From Hoeflea sp. BAL378 (GTDB lineage Bacteria > Pseudomonadota > Alphaproteobacteria > Rhizobiales > Rhizobiaceae): a stretch of DNA of 64,000 nucleotides. Shown here in pieces: positions 8,280-17,715 of this stretch; the stretch's first letter is position 1, and the number at the start of each line of letters is the position of its first letter. The notes under the pieces were generated by a model that saw only the letters and a program-made list of their open reading frames with translations, searched no databases and was not told where the DNA came from. Made by a program: the position numbers and the translations under genes. The stretch spans positions 21,420-85,419 of the forward strand of contig NZ_JRJG01000044.1 in NCBI RefSeq assembly GCF_000759435.1. Reading direction: 5' to 3'.

Positions 8280-8638
8280 ATTATTCTCCTTGTTAGCTTC
8301 AGCCCTCACAACACAGAGAGCGTGAAATTGTTCCGGCCCTTCACAACTCAGAGGACCTGAATCTCAAGACGGTTGGGAAGCCCGCTTTCGACATGGCCAA
8401 AGATGGACACCGAATGCGGCGCCCGCGAAGCCGAAATGTGGAAACACAGCGGCAGAAAAAGGGCAGCCCCCGCTGTTGCGGAATGGCAACAAATTCGCAG
8501 GCTTCCCCGTGTTTGCCCGGTCTATGTCCGGTTTGGACCCGCAGTGCGCGGGCGTTCCATTGCGTTCGCGGGCCTGCTGCCTATATGGCAGGGCGACCGC
8601 ACCATCCGAAATAAGACCGAGAGAGTTGATTCCCACGC
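8280..8638. other. Intergenic region, divergent promoters expected
   Basis: 359 bases between the divergently transcribed outer-membrane protein gene and the first antiporter gene. It should hold both promoters and probably an untranslated leader for the omp mRNA. I see no convincing consensus promoter, tRNA, structured RNA or small gene here; open frames that cross it have no ribosome site and no recognisable protein. Confidence 0.5.
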
Positions 8639-9577
8639 ATGTTGAGCATTGTGACCCTTATCGCGGGCCTGGTCGTCCTTGTCCTTGCAGGTGACTATCT
8701 GGTGCGCGGCGCTGTCGCGCTCGCGGAAAAACTCTCCATCGATCCGCTGATCATAGGCCTCACCATCGTGGCGTTCGGCACCTCGGCGCCGGAGCTGTTC
8801 GTGTCGTTCCAGGCTGCCCTGGACGGCGTCTCCGGCATCGCCGTGGGCAATATCATCGGCTCCAACATCGCCAATGTGCTGCTGGTGCTCGGCGCCCCGG
8901 CGCTGCTGATGAGCGTGAGCTGCCGCGAGAACGGTCTCGGCGTGTCGCTGGTGGTGATGATGGTCATCACCGTCACGCTGATGGCGATGATGTGGTTCGA
9001 GCCCCTGAGCCGGCTCGACGGCGTGATCCTGCTTCTCATGCTCGCGGGCTATCTCGGCTGGCAGATCCGGGCGGCGCGCCGGCACCAGATGGCGAGTGTC
9101 CCCGACTATCACGACGAAGTCGCGGACGTGCCGCGGGAGACCTGGAAGACGGCGGCCTTCCTCATCGGCGGGCTGATCGGGCTTCCCATCGGCGCCTGGC
9201 TCACCGTGGAGAGCGCCTCGCACATCGCGCGCATGCTCGGCGCCTCCGACACCGTCATCGGCCTGACCATCGTCGCCGTCGGCACCTCGCTGCCGGAGCT
9301 GGTGACCTCGATGATGGCCGCCTGGCGCAAATCCGGCGCGGTGATGATCGGCAATGTCGTCGGCTCCAACATCTTCAACATCGGCCTGATCCTGGGCGGC
9401 ACCTCGGTGATCCTGCCGCTGGACGTGGATGCCCGCATCGTCAGCATCGACATGTGGGTGATGCTGGCCGCCGCCATCCTGGTCGTGGCGCTGGCGCACT
9501 GGAACGTGCCGATCAAAAAGCTGGGCGGCCTGGCTATGCTTGCGGCGTTCTCGGTCTATATCTTCTCGGTGTTCTAA
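8639..9577 (+). CDS. CaCA-family calcium/sodium antiporter (YrbG-like), copy 1
   Basis: 312 residues, about ten membrane helices. It has the two duplicated alpha-repeat motifs of cation/Ca2+ exchangers: IVAFGTSAPELFVSFQAAL with GNIIGSNIANVLLVLG (about 43-85), and IVAVGTSLPELVTSMMAAW with GNVVGSNIFNIGLILG (about 211-255). The acidic residues in the two 'GTS.PEL' motifs are the ion ligands. It should exchange Ca2+ for Na+ or K+ across the inner membrane. A paralogue lies at 54481-55407. The gene is followed after 49 bases by an SDR gene and could share its transcript. Confidence 0.92.
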   Translation: MLSIVTLIAGLVVLVLAGDYLVRGAVALAEKLSIDPLIIGLTIVAFGTSAPELFVSFQAALDGVSGIAVGNIIGSNIANVLLVLGAPALLMSVSCRENGLGVSLVVMMVITVTLMAMMWFEPLSRLDGVILLLMLAGYLGWQIRAARRHQMASVPDYHDEVADVPRETWKTAAFLIGGLIGLPIGAWLTVESASHIARMLGASDTVIGLTIVAVGTSLPELVTSMMAAWRKSGAVMIGNVVGSNIFNIGLILGGTSVILPLDVDARIVSIDMWVMLAAAILVVALAHWNVPIKKLGGLAMLAAFSVYIFSVF

Positions 9578-9626
9578 GAGGAAACCGCCGCCATCCCGGT
9601 GGCGGACAGGGGCCGGGGAAAACAGC

Positions 9627-10388
9627 ATGCCTGACAAGGGGACGGTACTGGTGACGGGCGCGGGCCGCCGCATCGGCAAGGCCATCGCGCTCGATCTCGG
9701 CGCCCAAGGCTACCGCGTCGCCGTCCACGCTAACCGCAGCCGCGCGGAAGCCGAGGCGGTGGCCGGCACGATCCGCGATGCGGGCGGGACGGCGGAGGTG
9801 TTTCTCGCCGACCTTTCCGACAGTGCCGCGGTGCGCACGCTCCATGCCGAGGTGTCGGCCCGGCTCGACGCTCCCGGCATCATCGTCAACAACGCCTCGA
9901 TCTTTGAGGACGACGACGTGCGCGACTTCGACGAGGCGGCGTTCGACAGGCATTTCGCCCTCCATCTCAAGGCGCCGGCGATCCTGGCCGAGGCCATGGC
10001 CAGGAGCCTGGGCGGCGACAGCGACGGGCTGATCGTCAACATCATCGACCAGCGTGTGTGGCGGCTGACGCCGCGCTATTTCTCCTACACTTTGTCGAAA
10101 TCGGCGCTGTGGACGGCGACACGCACCATGGCGCTGGCGCTGGCGCCGCGCATCCGCGTCAACGCCATCGGCCCCGGCCCGACGCTCGCCAACGAGCGCC
10201 AGAACGCCCAGGACTTCGCCCGGCAGGCGCAAGCGGTGCCGCTCAGGCACGGGCCGGAGCTCGCCGAATTCGGCGCGACCATCCGCTACCTGCACCAGGC
10301 CCGCTCGGTCACCGGGCAGATGATCGCGCTCGACGGCGGCCAGCACCTGGCGTGGCAGACGCCGGATGTGGTCGGCGTCGGCGAATAG
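9627..10388 (+). CDS. SDR oxidoreductase, pteridine-reductase/FolM-like
   Basis: 253 residues with the nucleotide-binding motif TGAGRRIG (10-17), whose double arginine is typical of NADPH-dependent pteridine reductases, then NNAS and the catalytic YTLSK (Tyr154, Lys158). The usual catalytic serine is replaced by aspartate in NIIDQR (Asp141), as in pteridine reductase PTR1 and E. coli FolM (dihydromonapterin reductase). I therefore infer reduction of a dihydropterin, not a generic SDR reaction. It ends with the C-terminal SDR pattern GQMIALDGGQHLAW. ATG 9627 has a weak ribosome site (GGGGAAAA). It converges with the cupin gene. Confidence 0.8.
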   Translation: MPDKGTVLVTGAGRRIGKAIALDLGAQGYRVAVHANRSRAEAEAVAGTIRDAGGTAEVFLADLSDSAAVRTLHAEVSARLDAPGIIVNNASIFEDDDVRDFDEAAFDRHFALHLKAPAILAEAMARSLGGDSDGLIVNIIDQRVWRLTPRYFSYTLSKSALWTATRTMALALAPRIRVNAIGPGPTLANERQNAQDFARQAQAVPLRHGPELAEFGATIRYLHQARSVTGQMIALDGGQHLAWQTPDVVGVGE

Positions 10389-10436
10389 GCCCCGCTTCGG
10401 CGCGAACGGCACGGGGGCGGACGCGGCGCGGCCGGA

Positions 10437-10955
10437 TCAGGCCCTGTTCGCCCGGCGCGCCCGCTCGATGTCGGTCATGCCATCATGGTCGCCCATCTCG
10501 CGCGCCGGGACATCGTCCCACCAGTCGTCGCGCAAGGGCTTGCGGTCGGGATTGACCGGATAATAGATCCGGTTCTCGGCCTTGCTGGTCTCGCCCACCA
10601 CCAGCAGGCGCACCTCGGCGTCGGAATTGTTGAGAAAGCTGTGGGACTGGCCGGTGCCCGCCGGGAAGCCGACCGAATCGCCCGGCTTGAGCCGGTGCAG
10701 CACGCCGTCGAGCCAGGCATCCGGCGCGCCTTCGAGGACATAGACGAATTCTTCCTCATGGCTTTCCGCATGGGGAAAGGAGGTGCGGCGGCCGGGCGGC
10801 AGCCGGACGTGGTGAATGCCGAGCCGGTCAAGGCCGAAATGCCGGCCGAGCGCCGCGCCGATGCCCAGCAGTTCGTCGTCGTCGCGGTAATGCGCGGTGT
10901 CGGGACCCTCGACCTCGGACCAGTGGGCGATGCAGGCGGGACGGTTGGTGGGCAT
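10437..10955 (-). CDS. Cupin-domain protein
   Basis: 172 residues from ATG 10955, preceded by AGGAGA. A single cupin barrel is seen: motif 1 HHVRLPPGRRTSFPHAESHEEE (two histidines and a glutamate as metal ligands) and motif 2 KPGDSVGFPAGTGQSHSFLN, giving the classic PGxxxxxHxHxxxE and GDxxxxPxxxxH layout. The protein ends with a basic, arginine-rich tail (IERARRANRA). Substrate unknown; homologues are annotated as cupins or sugar-phosphate isomerase-like proteins. It is transcribed away from uvrC and converges with the SDR gene. Confidence 0.85.
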   Translation of the reverse strand: MPTNRPACIAHWSEVEGPDTAHYRDDDELLGIGAALGRHFGLDRLGIHHVRLPPGRRTSFPHAESHEEEFVYVLEGAPDAWLDGVLHRLKPGDSVGFPAGTGQSHSFLNNSDAEVRLLVVGETSKAENRIYYPVNPDRKPLRDDWWDDVPAREMGDHDGMTDIERARRANRA

Positions 10956-11087
10956 GGCGGTGTCTCCTGTTTCCGGACGGCTCCGGCCGCGACTGTGGGG
11001 CATGGCGAGATCCATGCCGGGCAAAGCGGCTTGGCGCAATGAGCCTTACAGGAACGTCCTGACGGTTTTTGACAGCAGCCCGATATA

Positions 11088-11126
11088 GGAGCGGCCGGTG
11101 GCCTGCTTGATAAAACCGGCCGTTCC
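11088..11126. other. Inverted repeat upstream of uvrC
   Basis: Arms ggagcggccggt (11088-11099) and accggccgttcc (11115-11126) pair over 12 positions with one G-U-type mismatch, separated by 15 bases. It lies in the 240-base divergent gap between the cupin gene and uvrC, 70 bases ahead of the uvrC start. It could be an operator or an RNA hairpin in the uvrC leader; the sequence alone does not decide. It has no T-tract, so a terminator is unlikely. Confidence 0.5.
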
Positions 11127-11195
11127 CTCCAGATAACGGCAAGACACGACACCGCCTCTTGCCCGCACCGGGCCGGAGCCTGATAAGATCCCGGA

Positions 11196-13283
11196 ATGAC
11201 TCGCGAGACCGACTCCACTCCCAAAATCGCCAAAGCCGCCCTCCAGTCCGATGGCGGCGTGATCTATGCGGAAACCGACGGCGACGAGGACGACACGGCC
11301 GAGGTCGACGCCCCCCTGCCCGTCGATGTCGCCAATGTCGCGGGCATCGAGTGGAACGAGAGCCCGGGACTGGCCGCGGGGATGAAGGGCGCCGAAGTCA
11401 TCCAGGCCTTCGTGAGGCACCTGCCCAACCAGCCCGGCGTCTACCGGATGATGAACGAGGCCGGCGACGTGCTCTATGTCGGCAAGGCGCGAAGTCTCAA
11501 GAAGCGGGTGACGAACTACGCGCAGGGCCGCGGCCATTCCAATCGCATCACTCGGATGATCGCGCAGACGGTCAACATGGAATTCGTCACCACGCGCACC
11601 GAGACCGAGGCGCTGCTGCTCGAGGCGAACCTGATCAAGCGGCTGAAGCCGCGCTTCAACGTGCTGATGCGCGACGACAAGTCGTTCCCCTATATCCTGA
11701 TCACCGGCGACCATGAGGCCCCGGCGATCTTCAAGCATCGCGGCGCGCGATCGCGCAAGGGCGCCTATTTCGGCCCCTTCGCCTCGGCCGGCGCCGTCGG
11801 GCGGACCATCAACGCGCTGCAGCGGGCATTCCTGCTCAGGACCTGCACCGACAGCGTCTACGAAAGCCGGACGCGGCCGTGCCTGCTCTACCAGATCAAG
11901 CGCTGCTCCGGCCCCTGCACCGGCGAGATCGACGCCGAGGGTTACGGCCGGCTCGTGGGCGAGGCCAAGGATTTCCTCTCCGGCCGCAGCCAGGCGGTGA
12001 AGTCGCACCTGTCGGCGGCGATGCAGGAGGCCTCCGAGGATCTCGATTTCGAGCGCGCTGCGGTCTACCGGGACCGGCTCTCGGCGCTCAGCCATGTGCA
12101 GAGCCACCAGGGCATCAACCCGCGCACGGTGGAAGAGGCTGACGTCTTCGCCATCCACCACGACGCGGGCATGGCCTGCATCCAGGTGTTCTTCTTCCGC
12201 ACCGGGCAGAACTGGGGCAACCGCGCCTATTTCCCCAAGGCCGATCCCTCGCTCGCCGCGGGCGAGATCCTCGGCGCCTTCATCGGCCAGTTCTACGACG
12301 ACAAGCCGACGCCGCGGATGATCCTTGTCTCGGACGATTTCGAGGACCGGGAACTGCTGGCCGAGGCGCTCGGCGTGCGCATGGAGCGCAAGGTCTCGAT
12401 CACCGTGCCGCAGCGCGGGGAGAAGCGCGAACTGGTCGAGCAGGTGCTCAACAATGCCCGCGAGGCCCATGGCCGCAACCTGGCCGAGACCGCCTCGCAG
12501 ACGCGGCTGCTGCAGGGGTTGGCCGAAACCTTCAACCTGGCGCATCCGCCCCGCCGCATCGAGGTCTACGACAACTCGCACATCATGGGCACCAACGCGG
12601 TGGGCGGGATGATCGTCGCCGGTCCCGAAGGGTTCGTGAAGAACCAGTACCGCAAGTTCAACATCAAATCGACCGAGATCACTCCGGGCGACGACTTCGG
12701 CATGATGCGCGAGGTGATGCAGCGGCGCTTCTCGCGGCTGATCAAGGAGCATGGCGACGGACCGGTCAAGCCCGAGGAAGCATCGGGCGACGATGCCGAC
12801 TCCATTGCGCCGGCCGGCATGCCGGCCTGGCCCGACCTGGTGCTGATCGACGGCGGCAAGGGCCAGATGAGCGCGGTCAGGGCCATCTTCGAGGAGCTCG
12901 GCATCGCCGACAAGATCACCGCCATCGGCGTCGCCAAGGGCATGGACCGCGAGGCCGGGCGCGAACGGTTCTTCGTCGAGGGCAAGCCCGATTTCACCCT
13001 GCCGCCGCGCGATCCGGTCCTGTATTTCGTCCAGCGGTTGCGCGACGAGGCGCACCGCTTCGCCATCGGCTCGCACCGGGCGCGGCGCAAGAAGGAGCTG
13101 GTCGCCAATCCGCTCGACGAGATCGCCGGCATCGGGCCTTCCCGCAAGCGGGCGCTGCTGCACCATTTCGGCACCGCCAAGGCCGTGTCGCGCGCGGGCG
13201 TCGACGACCTGATGACCGTGGAGGGCATTTCCGAGACGGTGGCCGAACTGATCTACAATCATTTTCACGAGGAAAACCGGTAG
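11196..13283 (+). CDS. uvrC: Excinuclease ABC subunit C
   Basis: 695 residues. After an acidic N-terminal extension of about 65 residues comes the GIY-YIG nuclease domain ([25 protein letters not shown]), which makes the 3' incision. A UvrB-interacting UVR segment follows ([31 protein letters not shown], within about 255-300), then the RNase H-like endonuclease domain for the 5' incision ([30 protein letters not shown]) and C-terminal helix-hairpin-helix repeats ([25 protein letters not shown]). It acts with UvrA and UvrB in nucleotide excision repair. It heads the rhizobial order uvrC-pgsA-moaD-moaE, with a 116-base gap before pgsA. Confidence 0.97.
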   Translation: MTRETDSTPKIAKAALQSDGGVIYAETDGDEDDTAEVDAPLPVDVANVAGIEWNESPGLAAGMKGAEVIQAFVRHLPNQPGVYRMMNEAGDVLYVGKARSLKKRVTNYAQGRGHSNRITRMIAQTVNMEFVTTRTETEALLLEANLIKRLKPRFNVLMRDDKSFPYILITGDHEAPAIFKHRGARSRKGAYFGPFASAGAVGRTINALQRAFLLRTCTDSVYESRTRPCLLYQIKRCSGPCTGEIDAEGYGRLVGEAKDFLSGRSQAVKSHLSAAMQEASEDLDFERAAVYRDRLSALSHVQSHQGINPRTVEEADVFAIHHDAGMACIQVFFFRTGQNWGNRAYFPKADPSLAAGEILGAFIGQFYDDKPTPRMILVSDDFEDRELLAEALGVRMERKVSITVPQRGEKRELVEQVLNNAREAHGRNLAETASQTRLLQGLAETFNLAHPPRRIEVYDNSHIMGTNAVGGMIVAGPEGFVKNQYRKFNIKSTEITPGDDFGMMREVMQRRFSRLIKEHGDGPVKPEEASGDDADSIAPAGMPAWPDLVLIDGGKGQMSAVRAIFEELGIADKITAIGVAKGMDREAGRERFFVEGKPDFTLPPRDPVLYFVQRLRDEAHRFAIGSHRARRKKELVANPLDEIAGIGPSRKRALLHHFGTAKAVSRAGVDDLMTVEGISETVAELIYNHFHEENR

Positions 13284-13399
13284 GGCCTGCCGGATTCCGA
13301 TCATATTTGCGGCATTTGCGCGCGAAGCTGTGGAGCAGCGGTTGACCTTGAGGGTCGCTCCCGCGCATCTTGCGCGAAATCCGGACAACGGGGTGATCC

Positions 13400-13984
13400 A
13401 TGGCGTCGCACGCGCTCAACATACCGAACATGCTGACCTACGGGCGGATTGTCGCCGTCCCGTTGATTGTGCTGTGCTTTTTCATCGAAGGCCGGCTGCA
13501 TGGCTCGGATTTCGCGCGCTGGGCGGCGCTGGCGATCTTCGTCGTCGCGTCGGTGACCGATTTCTTCGACGGCTATCTGGCCCGGATCTGGGACCAGACC
13601 TCCAATATCGGCCGCATGCTCGACCCGATCGCCGACAAGCTGCTGGTCTCCTCGATCCTGCTGCTGATCGCCGCCGACGGCACCATCGCCGGCTGGTCGA
13701 TCTGGGCGGCGATCATCATCCTGTGCCGCGAGATCCTGGTCTCCGGCCTGCGCGAATATCTGGCGGCGCTGAAGGTCTCAGTGCCGGTGACGCGGATCGC
13801 CAAATGGAAGACGACGCTGCAGATGATCGCGCTCGGCTTCCTGCTCGCCGGTCCCGCCGGCGACAAGGTGCTGCCCTACACGACCGAAATCGGCATCGGC
13901 ATGCTCTGGCTTGCTGCGCTGATCACGATTTACACCGGCTACGACTATTTCCGGGCCGGACTCAGACATGTGGTGGACGAATGA
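13400..13984 (+). CDS. pgsA: CDP-diacylglycerol-glycerol-3-phosphate 3-phosphatidyltransferase
   Basis: 194 residues with several membrane helices and the CDP-alcohol phosphotransferase signature DFFDGYLAR...GRMLDPIADK (about 54-76), whose aspartates bind the metal ion and CDP-DAG. It makes phosphatidylglycerol phosphate, the first committed step to phosphatidylglycerol and cardiolipin, in the inner membrane. Its TGA stop overlaps the ATG of moaD (ATGA), so the two genes are translationally coupled. Confidence 0.95.
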   Translation: MASHALNIPNMLTYGRIVAVPLIVLCFFIEGRLHGSDFARWAALAIFVVASVTDFFDGYLARIWDQTSNIGRMLDPIADKLLVSSILLLIAADGTIAGWSIWAAIIILCREILVSGLREYLAALKVSVPVTRIAKWKTTLQMIALGFLLAGPAGDKVLPYTTEIGIGMLWLAALITIYTGYDYFRAGLRHVVDE

Positions 13985-14238
13985 GCGTGAGACTTGTCTA
14001 TTTCGCCTGGGTGCGCGAGCGCATCGGCAAGGGTTCGGAGGAGATCGAGCTTCCCGACACCGTGAAAACCGTGGGCGAGCTGATCGCCCATCTCGCCACC
14101 CTCGGCGAGGAATACGAGGCGGCCTTCCAGGTGCCCGGCGTGATCCGCGCGGCGCTTGACGAGGAACATGCCGATCATGACGAAGCCATTGGCGGCACGC
14201 GCGAAATCGCGCTGTTTCCGCCGATGACGGGAGGCTGA
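13981..14238 (+). CDS. moaD: Molybdopterin synthase sulfur-carrier subunit
   Basis: 85 residues with a ubiquitin-like fold. It begins VRLVYFAWVRERIGKGSEEI and ends in PPMTGG; the C-terminal Gly-Gly is activated by MoeB and converted to a thiocarboxylate that donates sulfur to precursor Z (cPMP). The start ATG overlaps the pgsA stop by four bases, and moaE follows after one base, so the two subunits are made together. Confidence 0.95.
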   Translation: MSVRLVYFAWVRERIGKGSEEIELPDTVKTVGELIAHLATLGEEYEAAFQVPGVIRAALDEEHADHDEAIGGTREIALFPPMTGG

Positions 14239-14239
14239 G

Positions 14240-14755
14240 ATGAGCGCCGGCCCACAGTCGCCGGACAGGACCGCGCAGGCGGTCACCGTGCGCATCCAGC
14301 CGCAGGATTTCGACATCGCCGCGGAAATCGGGGCGCTCACCGCCGGCCGCGCCGACATCGGCGCGGTGGTGAGCTTCACCGGCCTCTGCCGCGACGAGGG
14401 CGGGCGGCTCGCAGCCCTCGAGCTCGAGCATTATCCCGGCATGGCCGAGCGCGCCATCACGACAATCGCCGAGCAGGCGGTGGCGCGCTTCAAGCTCAAT
14501 GGCATCACCGCGATCCACCGCCACGGGGCGATCGAGCCGGGCGGCAACATCGTGCTGGTGGTCGCCACCGCCCCGCACCGCCAGGCCGCCTTCGACGGCG
14601 CCTCGTTCCTGATGGACTACCTCAAGACCGACGCCCCCTTCTGGAAGAAGGAACATCTGAAGGACGGCGGCGCCGGCGAATGGGTCTCGGCCAAGGACGC
14701 CGACGACAAGGCCAAGGCGAAATGGACCGAGGCGCGCGGGCAGAGCGCCCAGTGA
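14240..14755 (+). CDS. moaE: Molybdopterin synthase catalytic subunit
   Basis: 171 residues. MoaE features: [29 protein letters not shown] near the N-terminus, [13 protein letters not shown] strand ([21 protein letters not shown]) and the catalytic lysine region [13 protein letters not shown] near the C-terminus. With MoaD it converts cPMP to molybdopterin, needed by the molybdoenzyme at 567-2705. A lysine/alanine-rich tail follows. Its TGA stop overlaps the GTG start of ung. Confidence 0.95.
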   Translation: MSAGPQSPDRTAQAVTVRIQPQDFDIAAEIGALTAGRADIGAVVSFTGLCRDEGGRLAALELEHYPGMAERAITTIAEQAVARFKLNGITAIHRHGAIEPGGNIVLVVATAPHRQAAFDGASFLMDYLKTDAPFWKKEHLKDGGAGEWVSAKDADDKAKAKWTEARGQSAQ

Positions 14756-15441
14756 GTGCGGCGGTCAGGCTCGAGGAGAGCTGGAAGGCGGCGCTTTCGG
14801 ACGAGTTCGCGAGCCCCTACATGGCCGAGCTCAAATCCTTCCTGACATCCGAGATCGCCGCGGGAAAGCAGGTCTTTCCGAAAGGACCGGACTACTTCGC
14901 CGCCCTGGATCTGACGCCGCTCGACCGGGTCAAGGTGGTGATCCTCGGCCAGGATCCCTATCACGGCGACGGACAGGCGCACGGGCTGTGCTTTTCGGTG
15001 CAGCCGGGCGTGCGCGTCCCGCCCTCGCTCAAGAACATCTACAAGGAACTGGAGACGGACCTCAGCATCCCGCAGGCCCGGCACGGCAATCTCGAGAGCT
15101 GGGCGCGGCAGGGCGTGCTGCTGCTCAACGCCGTGCTGACGGTGGAGCGCGGGCTCGCCGCCTCCCATCGCGGCCGCGGCTGGGAGCGGTTCACTGACGC
15201 GGTGATCGAGAGGGTCAACGCGCTGCCGCATCCGGTGGTGTTCCTGCTCTGGGGCTCTCACGCGCAGAAGAAGGCGGCGTTCGTCGACACGGGCCGCCAT
15301 CTCGTGCTCAAGGCCCCCCACCCCTCGCCGCTTTCCGCCCACACCGGATTTCTCGGCTGTCGGCATTTCTCCAAGGCCAATGCGTTTCTGGAAAAGAACG
15401 GCATGACGCCGATCGACTGGCGCCTGCCTGAGATGCCTTGA
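14752..15441 (+). CDS. ung: Uracil-DNA glycosylase
   Basis: 229 residues starting at GTG 14752, which overlaps the moaE stop in a GTGA. Both family-1 UDG motifs are intact: the water-activating [18 protein letters not shown] (Asp in GQDPYHG) and the DNA-intercalating [18 protein letters not shown]. It removes uracil from DNA to start base-excision repair. Its coupling to moaE adds a second DNA-repair gene to the uvrC operon. An upstream in-frame ATG at 14680 would add 24 residues lying inside moaE and out of keeping with the family, so I rejected it. Confidence 0.95.
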   Translation: MSAAVRLEESWKAALSDEFASPYMAELKSFLTSEIAAGKQVFPKGPDYFAALDLTPLDRVKVVILGQDPYHGDGQAHGLCFSVQPGVRVPPSLKNIYKELETDLSIPQARHGNLESWARQGVLLLNAVLTVERGLAASHRGRGWERFTDAVIERVNALPHPVVFLLWGSHAQKKAAFVDTGRHLVLKAPHPSPLSAHTGFLGCRHFSKANAFLEKNGMTPIDWRLPEMP

Positions 15442-15505
15442 TTGCCAGCCGAGGCAGCTCAGCGGCACATCGCGCGACAGGGATCAGTCCAGCTCCCGGC
15501 GCTCG

Positions 15506-16567
15506 CTACGGCCCTCGCTGCTCCGGACTGCCCTGCCGATAGGCGGCGGGCGAGCAGCCATAGACACGCTGGAATTCCCGGTAGAAATTGGACCGCGTCA
15601 GAAAACCGGATTTGACCATGATCGTGGCGACACTGTCGTCACAACTGCGCAGCAGCTCGGCCGCATGCGCCAATCTCAGCCCATTCACATATTGCGACAC
15701 ATTCATGGCCTTGCTCTCGTTGATGGCATTGGACAATCTGCGCACCGGCACAGACAGGCGCCTGGCCAATCTCTGCGCGGAGAGATCCGGATCGAGATAG
15801 AGCTTCGTCGTGGTCAAAAGCTCATAGGCAGCGGCTTCGAGTTTGGCGGCTTCGCCATCGACGGATACGGGACGGGACCTGCCGGGGATCTTCTTGAGGA
15901 AACGTGGCAGAACAAACAGCACTCCGAGAAGAGCCAGGATGATCAGAATGCTGCCATAGGAGATGATAGAGGCGACCTGGCCGCTCCTGCGCAGTGCAAA
16001 GCTCACGGAAATCGCAGCTTCGAGCAAGAGAATAACCGTCAGCAGCGCCGCCGCCCACAGCATCCATCGGTGCACGTTGCGCACGGCATCAAGGCGGGCA
16101 TGAATCAGCCGGTCAGGGCCCTGCCACCATCGCCAGACCAGCGCCACCGCATAGAAGAGGTAGCTGCAGACAATCACCATGTCCGCAAGCCCCAGCCTGA
16201 GCGGCAGAAGTTGCAGCCCCAGCAGCACAGCCGCCATGCCGCCCAGATGCCGCACCAGAAGCCCGGGGAACCGCTCCACGGATACGGCGAGGGCCATGAA
16301 GGGCAAGTACATCATGGGGCCGACGAAGAGCGGCAAGAGCCGTTGAAACGTCACGAGTGTCTCCACCCCGTAGCCGAAGCGAAGCGCAACGAGCAAGGCC
16401 TCCACGCCAAACAGCGCGAAGAGCATGGAGAACAGGATTGCCGTTTGTCTGCGCCCCAGATCCAGTTGCGCGGCCAGCACCGCAATCACCGCACACAGGA
16501 GCGCCGTGAGTAGCGGAAGCGGAAAGGAAAGCAAGGAACCCTGCACCAAGTGTCCTCTTTCTTGCAT
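15506..16567 (-). CDS. Membrane-anchored AraC-family transcription regulator
   Basis: 353 residues. The first 225 or so contain about six to seven hydrophobic helices (for example FPLPLLTALLCAVIAVLA, MVIVCSYLFYAVALVW, ISYGSILIILALLGVLFVL). The C-terminal 110 residues are a full AraC DNA-binding domain with two helix-turn-helix units (LSAQRLARRLSVPVRRLSNAI and VATIMVKSGFLTRSNFYREF). It is thus a one-component membrane receptor and regulator. ATG 16567 has GAGGA five bases upstream. It is divergent, across 110 bases, from a secreted hydrolase gene that it likely controls. The signal sensed is unknown. Confidence 0.88.
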   Translation of the reverse strand: MQERGHLVQGSLLSFPLPLLTALLCAVIAVLAAQLDLGRRQTAILFSMLFALFGVEALLVALRFGYGVETLVTFQRLLPLFVGPMMYLPFMALAVSVERFPGLLVRHLGGMAAVLLGLQLLPLRLGLADMVIVCSYLFYAVALVWRWWQGPDRLIHARLDAVRNVHRWMLWAAALLTVILLLEAAISVSFALRRSGQVASIISYGSILIILALLGVLFVLPRFLKKIPGRSRPVSVDGEAAKLEAAAYELLTTTKLYLDPDLSAQRLARRLSVPVRRLSNAINESKAMNVSQYVNGLRLAHAAELLRSCDDSVATIMVKSGFLTRSNFYREFQRVYGCSPAAYRQGSPEQRGP

Positions 16568-16642
16568 GCGATGTCCTCAAACGCGATGAAGGACACCATT
16601 TCTGAGCTCAAACCATTGTTACTGATAGGGATTTTTGATGAT

Positions 16643-16666
16643 TTCGGTCGGACCGACACCACCGAA
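16643..16666. promoter_or_regulatory. Dyad in the araC-hydrolase divergent region
   Basis: TTCGGT (16643-16648) and ACCGAA (16661-16666) form an inverted pair that encloses a perfect GTCGG-A-CCGAC dyad (16647-16657). It lies about 11 bases ahead of the hydrolase start and partly overlaps its ribosome-site region. It is a candidate operator for the divergent AraC-type regulator; such regulators more often bind direct repeats, so this is tentative. Confidence 0.3.
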
Positions 16667-16677
16667 AGGACCTCGCA

Positions 16678-17715
16678 ATGAACCGTTTCCTCCAGATCGC
16701 AGCCGTCTGCGCCAGCCTGCTGGCTTCTAGCGCGGGCGCACAGGATTATCAAACCGGCCTGGCCGGTCTCAAGGTCGTCGACCCCCACGTCGGGCGACCG
16801 CTTGCAGGCTATGTCTGGTACCCCACAACCGCAACGGCGGGCGTGGCAACCCATCATGCAAATCCGGTCTGGGCCGGCATCGAGGCAATCGAGGACGCCG
16901 CGATCGCCGAGGGCCGGTTTCCGCTCGTCGTGTTGTCCCACGGGATGTATGGCAATGCCATGAACCAGTCATGGCTGGCCTCACGCCTGGCCCGGATGGG
17001 CTATGTCGTGGCGGCCGTCAACCATCCCGGCACCTCCACCTGGGCCCGCGATGCCGACGATGCCAGACGGTTGTGGGAGCGGCCCAGGGACCTGTCGCGG
17101 CTGATCGACTATATGCTGTCGACATCGGCGCACGCTGCCTCCATCGATCCCGATCGCATCTTCATGGCCGGGCATTCACTGGGAGGGTTCACCGCCGTTG
17201 CGCTCGCGGGCGGGCGCTACGATGGGGAAGCCTTCGACGGCTTTTGCGGCGACCATCCCGGAGAACTGGTCTGCGGCATCTTCGACGGGTGGAACGTCGG
17301 AAAGACGCCCGAGGACCGGGCGGAAATGGCTGCGGACCTCTCCGATCCACGGATCCGGGGCATCGCGGTGTTCGATCTCGGGGGCACGCAGACCTTCTCG
17401 ACGGCGAGCCTCGGGCAGATCAAGACGCCGCTTCTGGTGTTCGGCGCGCCGGAGGACATCGACGGGTCGGGGCTCGACCTGGACGTCGAATCCCGCGCCC
17501 TGGTGGCGGCGCTGCCGAAAACCAGCGTCACCTATCTGGAGCCCGCCGACCTCGCCCATTTCGACTTTCTCGGAGAATGCACGGCGAACGCAATCGCCAT
17601 CCTCAAGGACAAGGAACCCGACGACGTCTTTGTCTGCGTCGACGGCACTGACGACAGGCGCGCGCTTCATGACATGATCGCCGATGCCGTCGCGGCTTTT
17701 TTCGCCGGTCAATGA
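16678..17715 (+). CDS. Secreted alpha/beta-hydrolase
   Basis: 345 residues. A signal peptide, MNRFLQIAAVCASLLASSAG ending AQ, sends it to the periplasm or outside. The mature protein resembles dienelactone-hydrolase/PAF-acetylhydrolase-like proteins: oxyanion strand PLVVLSHGMYG, nucleophile elbow AGHSLGG (Ser about 164), acid-bearing strand LLVFGAPEDIDG and a late histidine in ADLAHFDF. Substrate unknown; ester hydrolysis is expected. ATG 16678 is preceded by GAAAGGA. It is the likely target of the divergent membrane AraC regulator. Confidence 0.85.
   Translation: MNRFLQIAAVCASLLASSAGAQDYQTGLAGLKVVDPHVGRPLAGYVWYPTTATAGVATHHANPVWAGIEAIEDAAIAEGRFPLVVLSHGMYGNAMNQSWLASRLARMGYVVAAVNHPGTSTWARDADDARRLWERPRDLSRLIDYMLSTSAHAASIDPDRIFMAGHSLGGFTAVALAGGRYDGEAFDGFCGDHPGELVCGIFDGWNVGKTPEDRAEMAADLSDPRIRGIAVFDLGGTQTFSTASLGQIKTPLLVFGAPEDIDGSGLDLDVESRALVAALPKTSVTYLEPADLAHFDFLGECTANAIAILKDKEPDDVFVCVDGTDDRRALHDMIADAVAAFFAGQ

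Noticed and set aside
8373..8645. Small frames in the omp-antiporter gap
   Set aside because: Frames on both strands without ribosome sites or conserved features; likely chance in GC-rich DNA.
11046..13388. 780-codon open frame antisense to uvrC
   Set aside because: Mirror frame of a GC-rich gene with histidine/valine/glycine-rich translation; uvrC on the other strand has all expected domains.
14680..14751. Upstream ATG start for ung
   Set aside because: Would add 24 basic residues translated from within moaE; the GTG overlapping the moaE stop is the coupled start.
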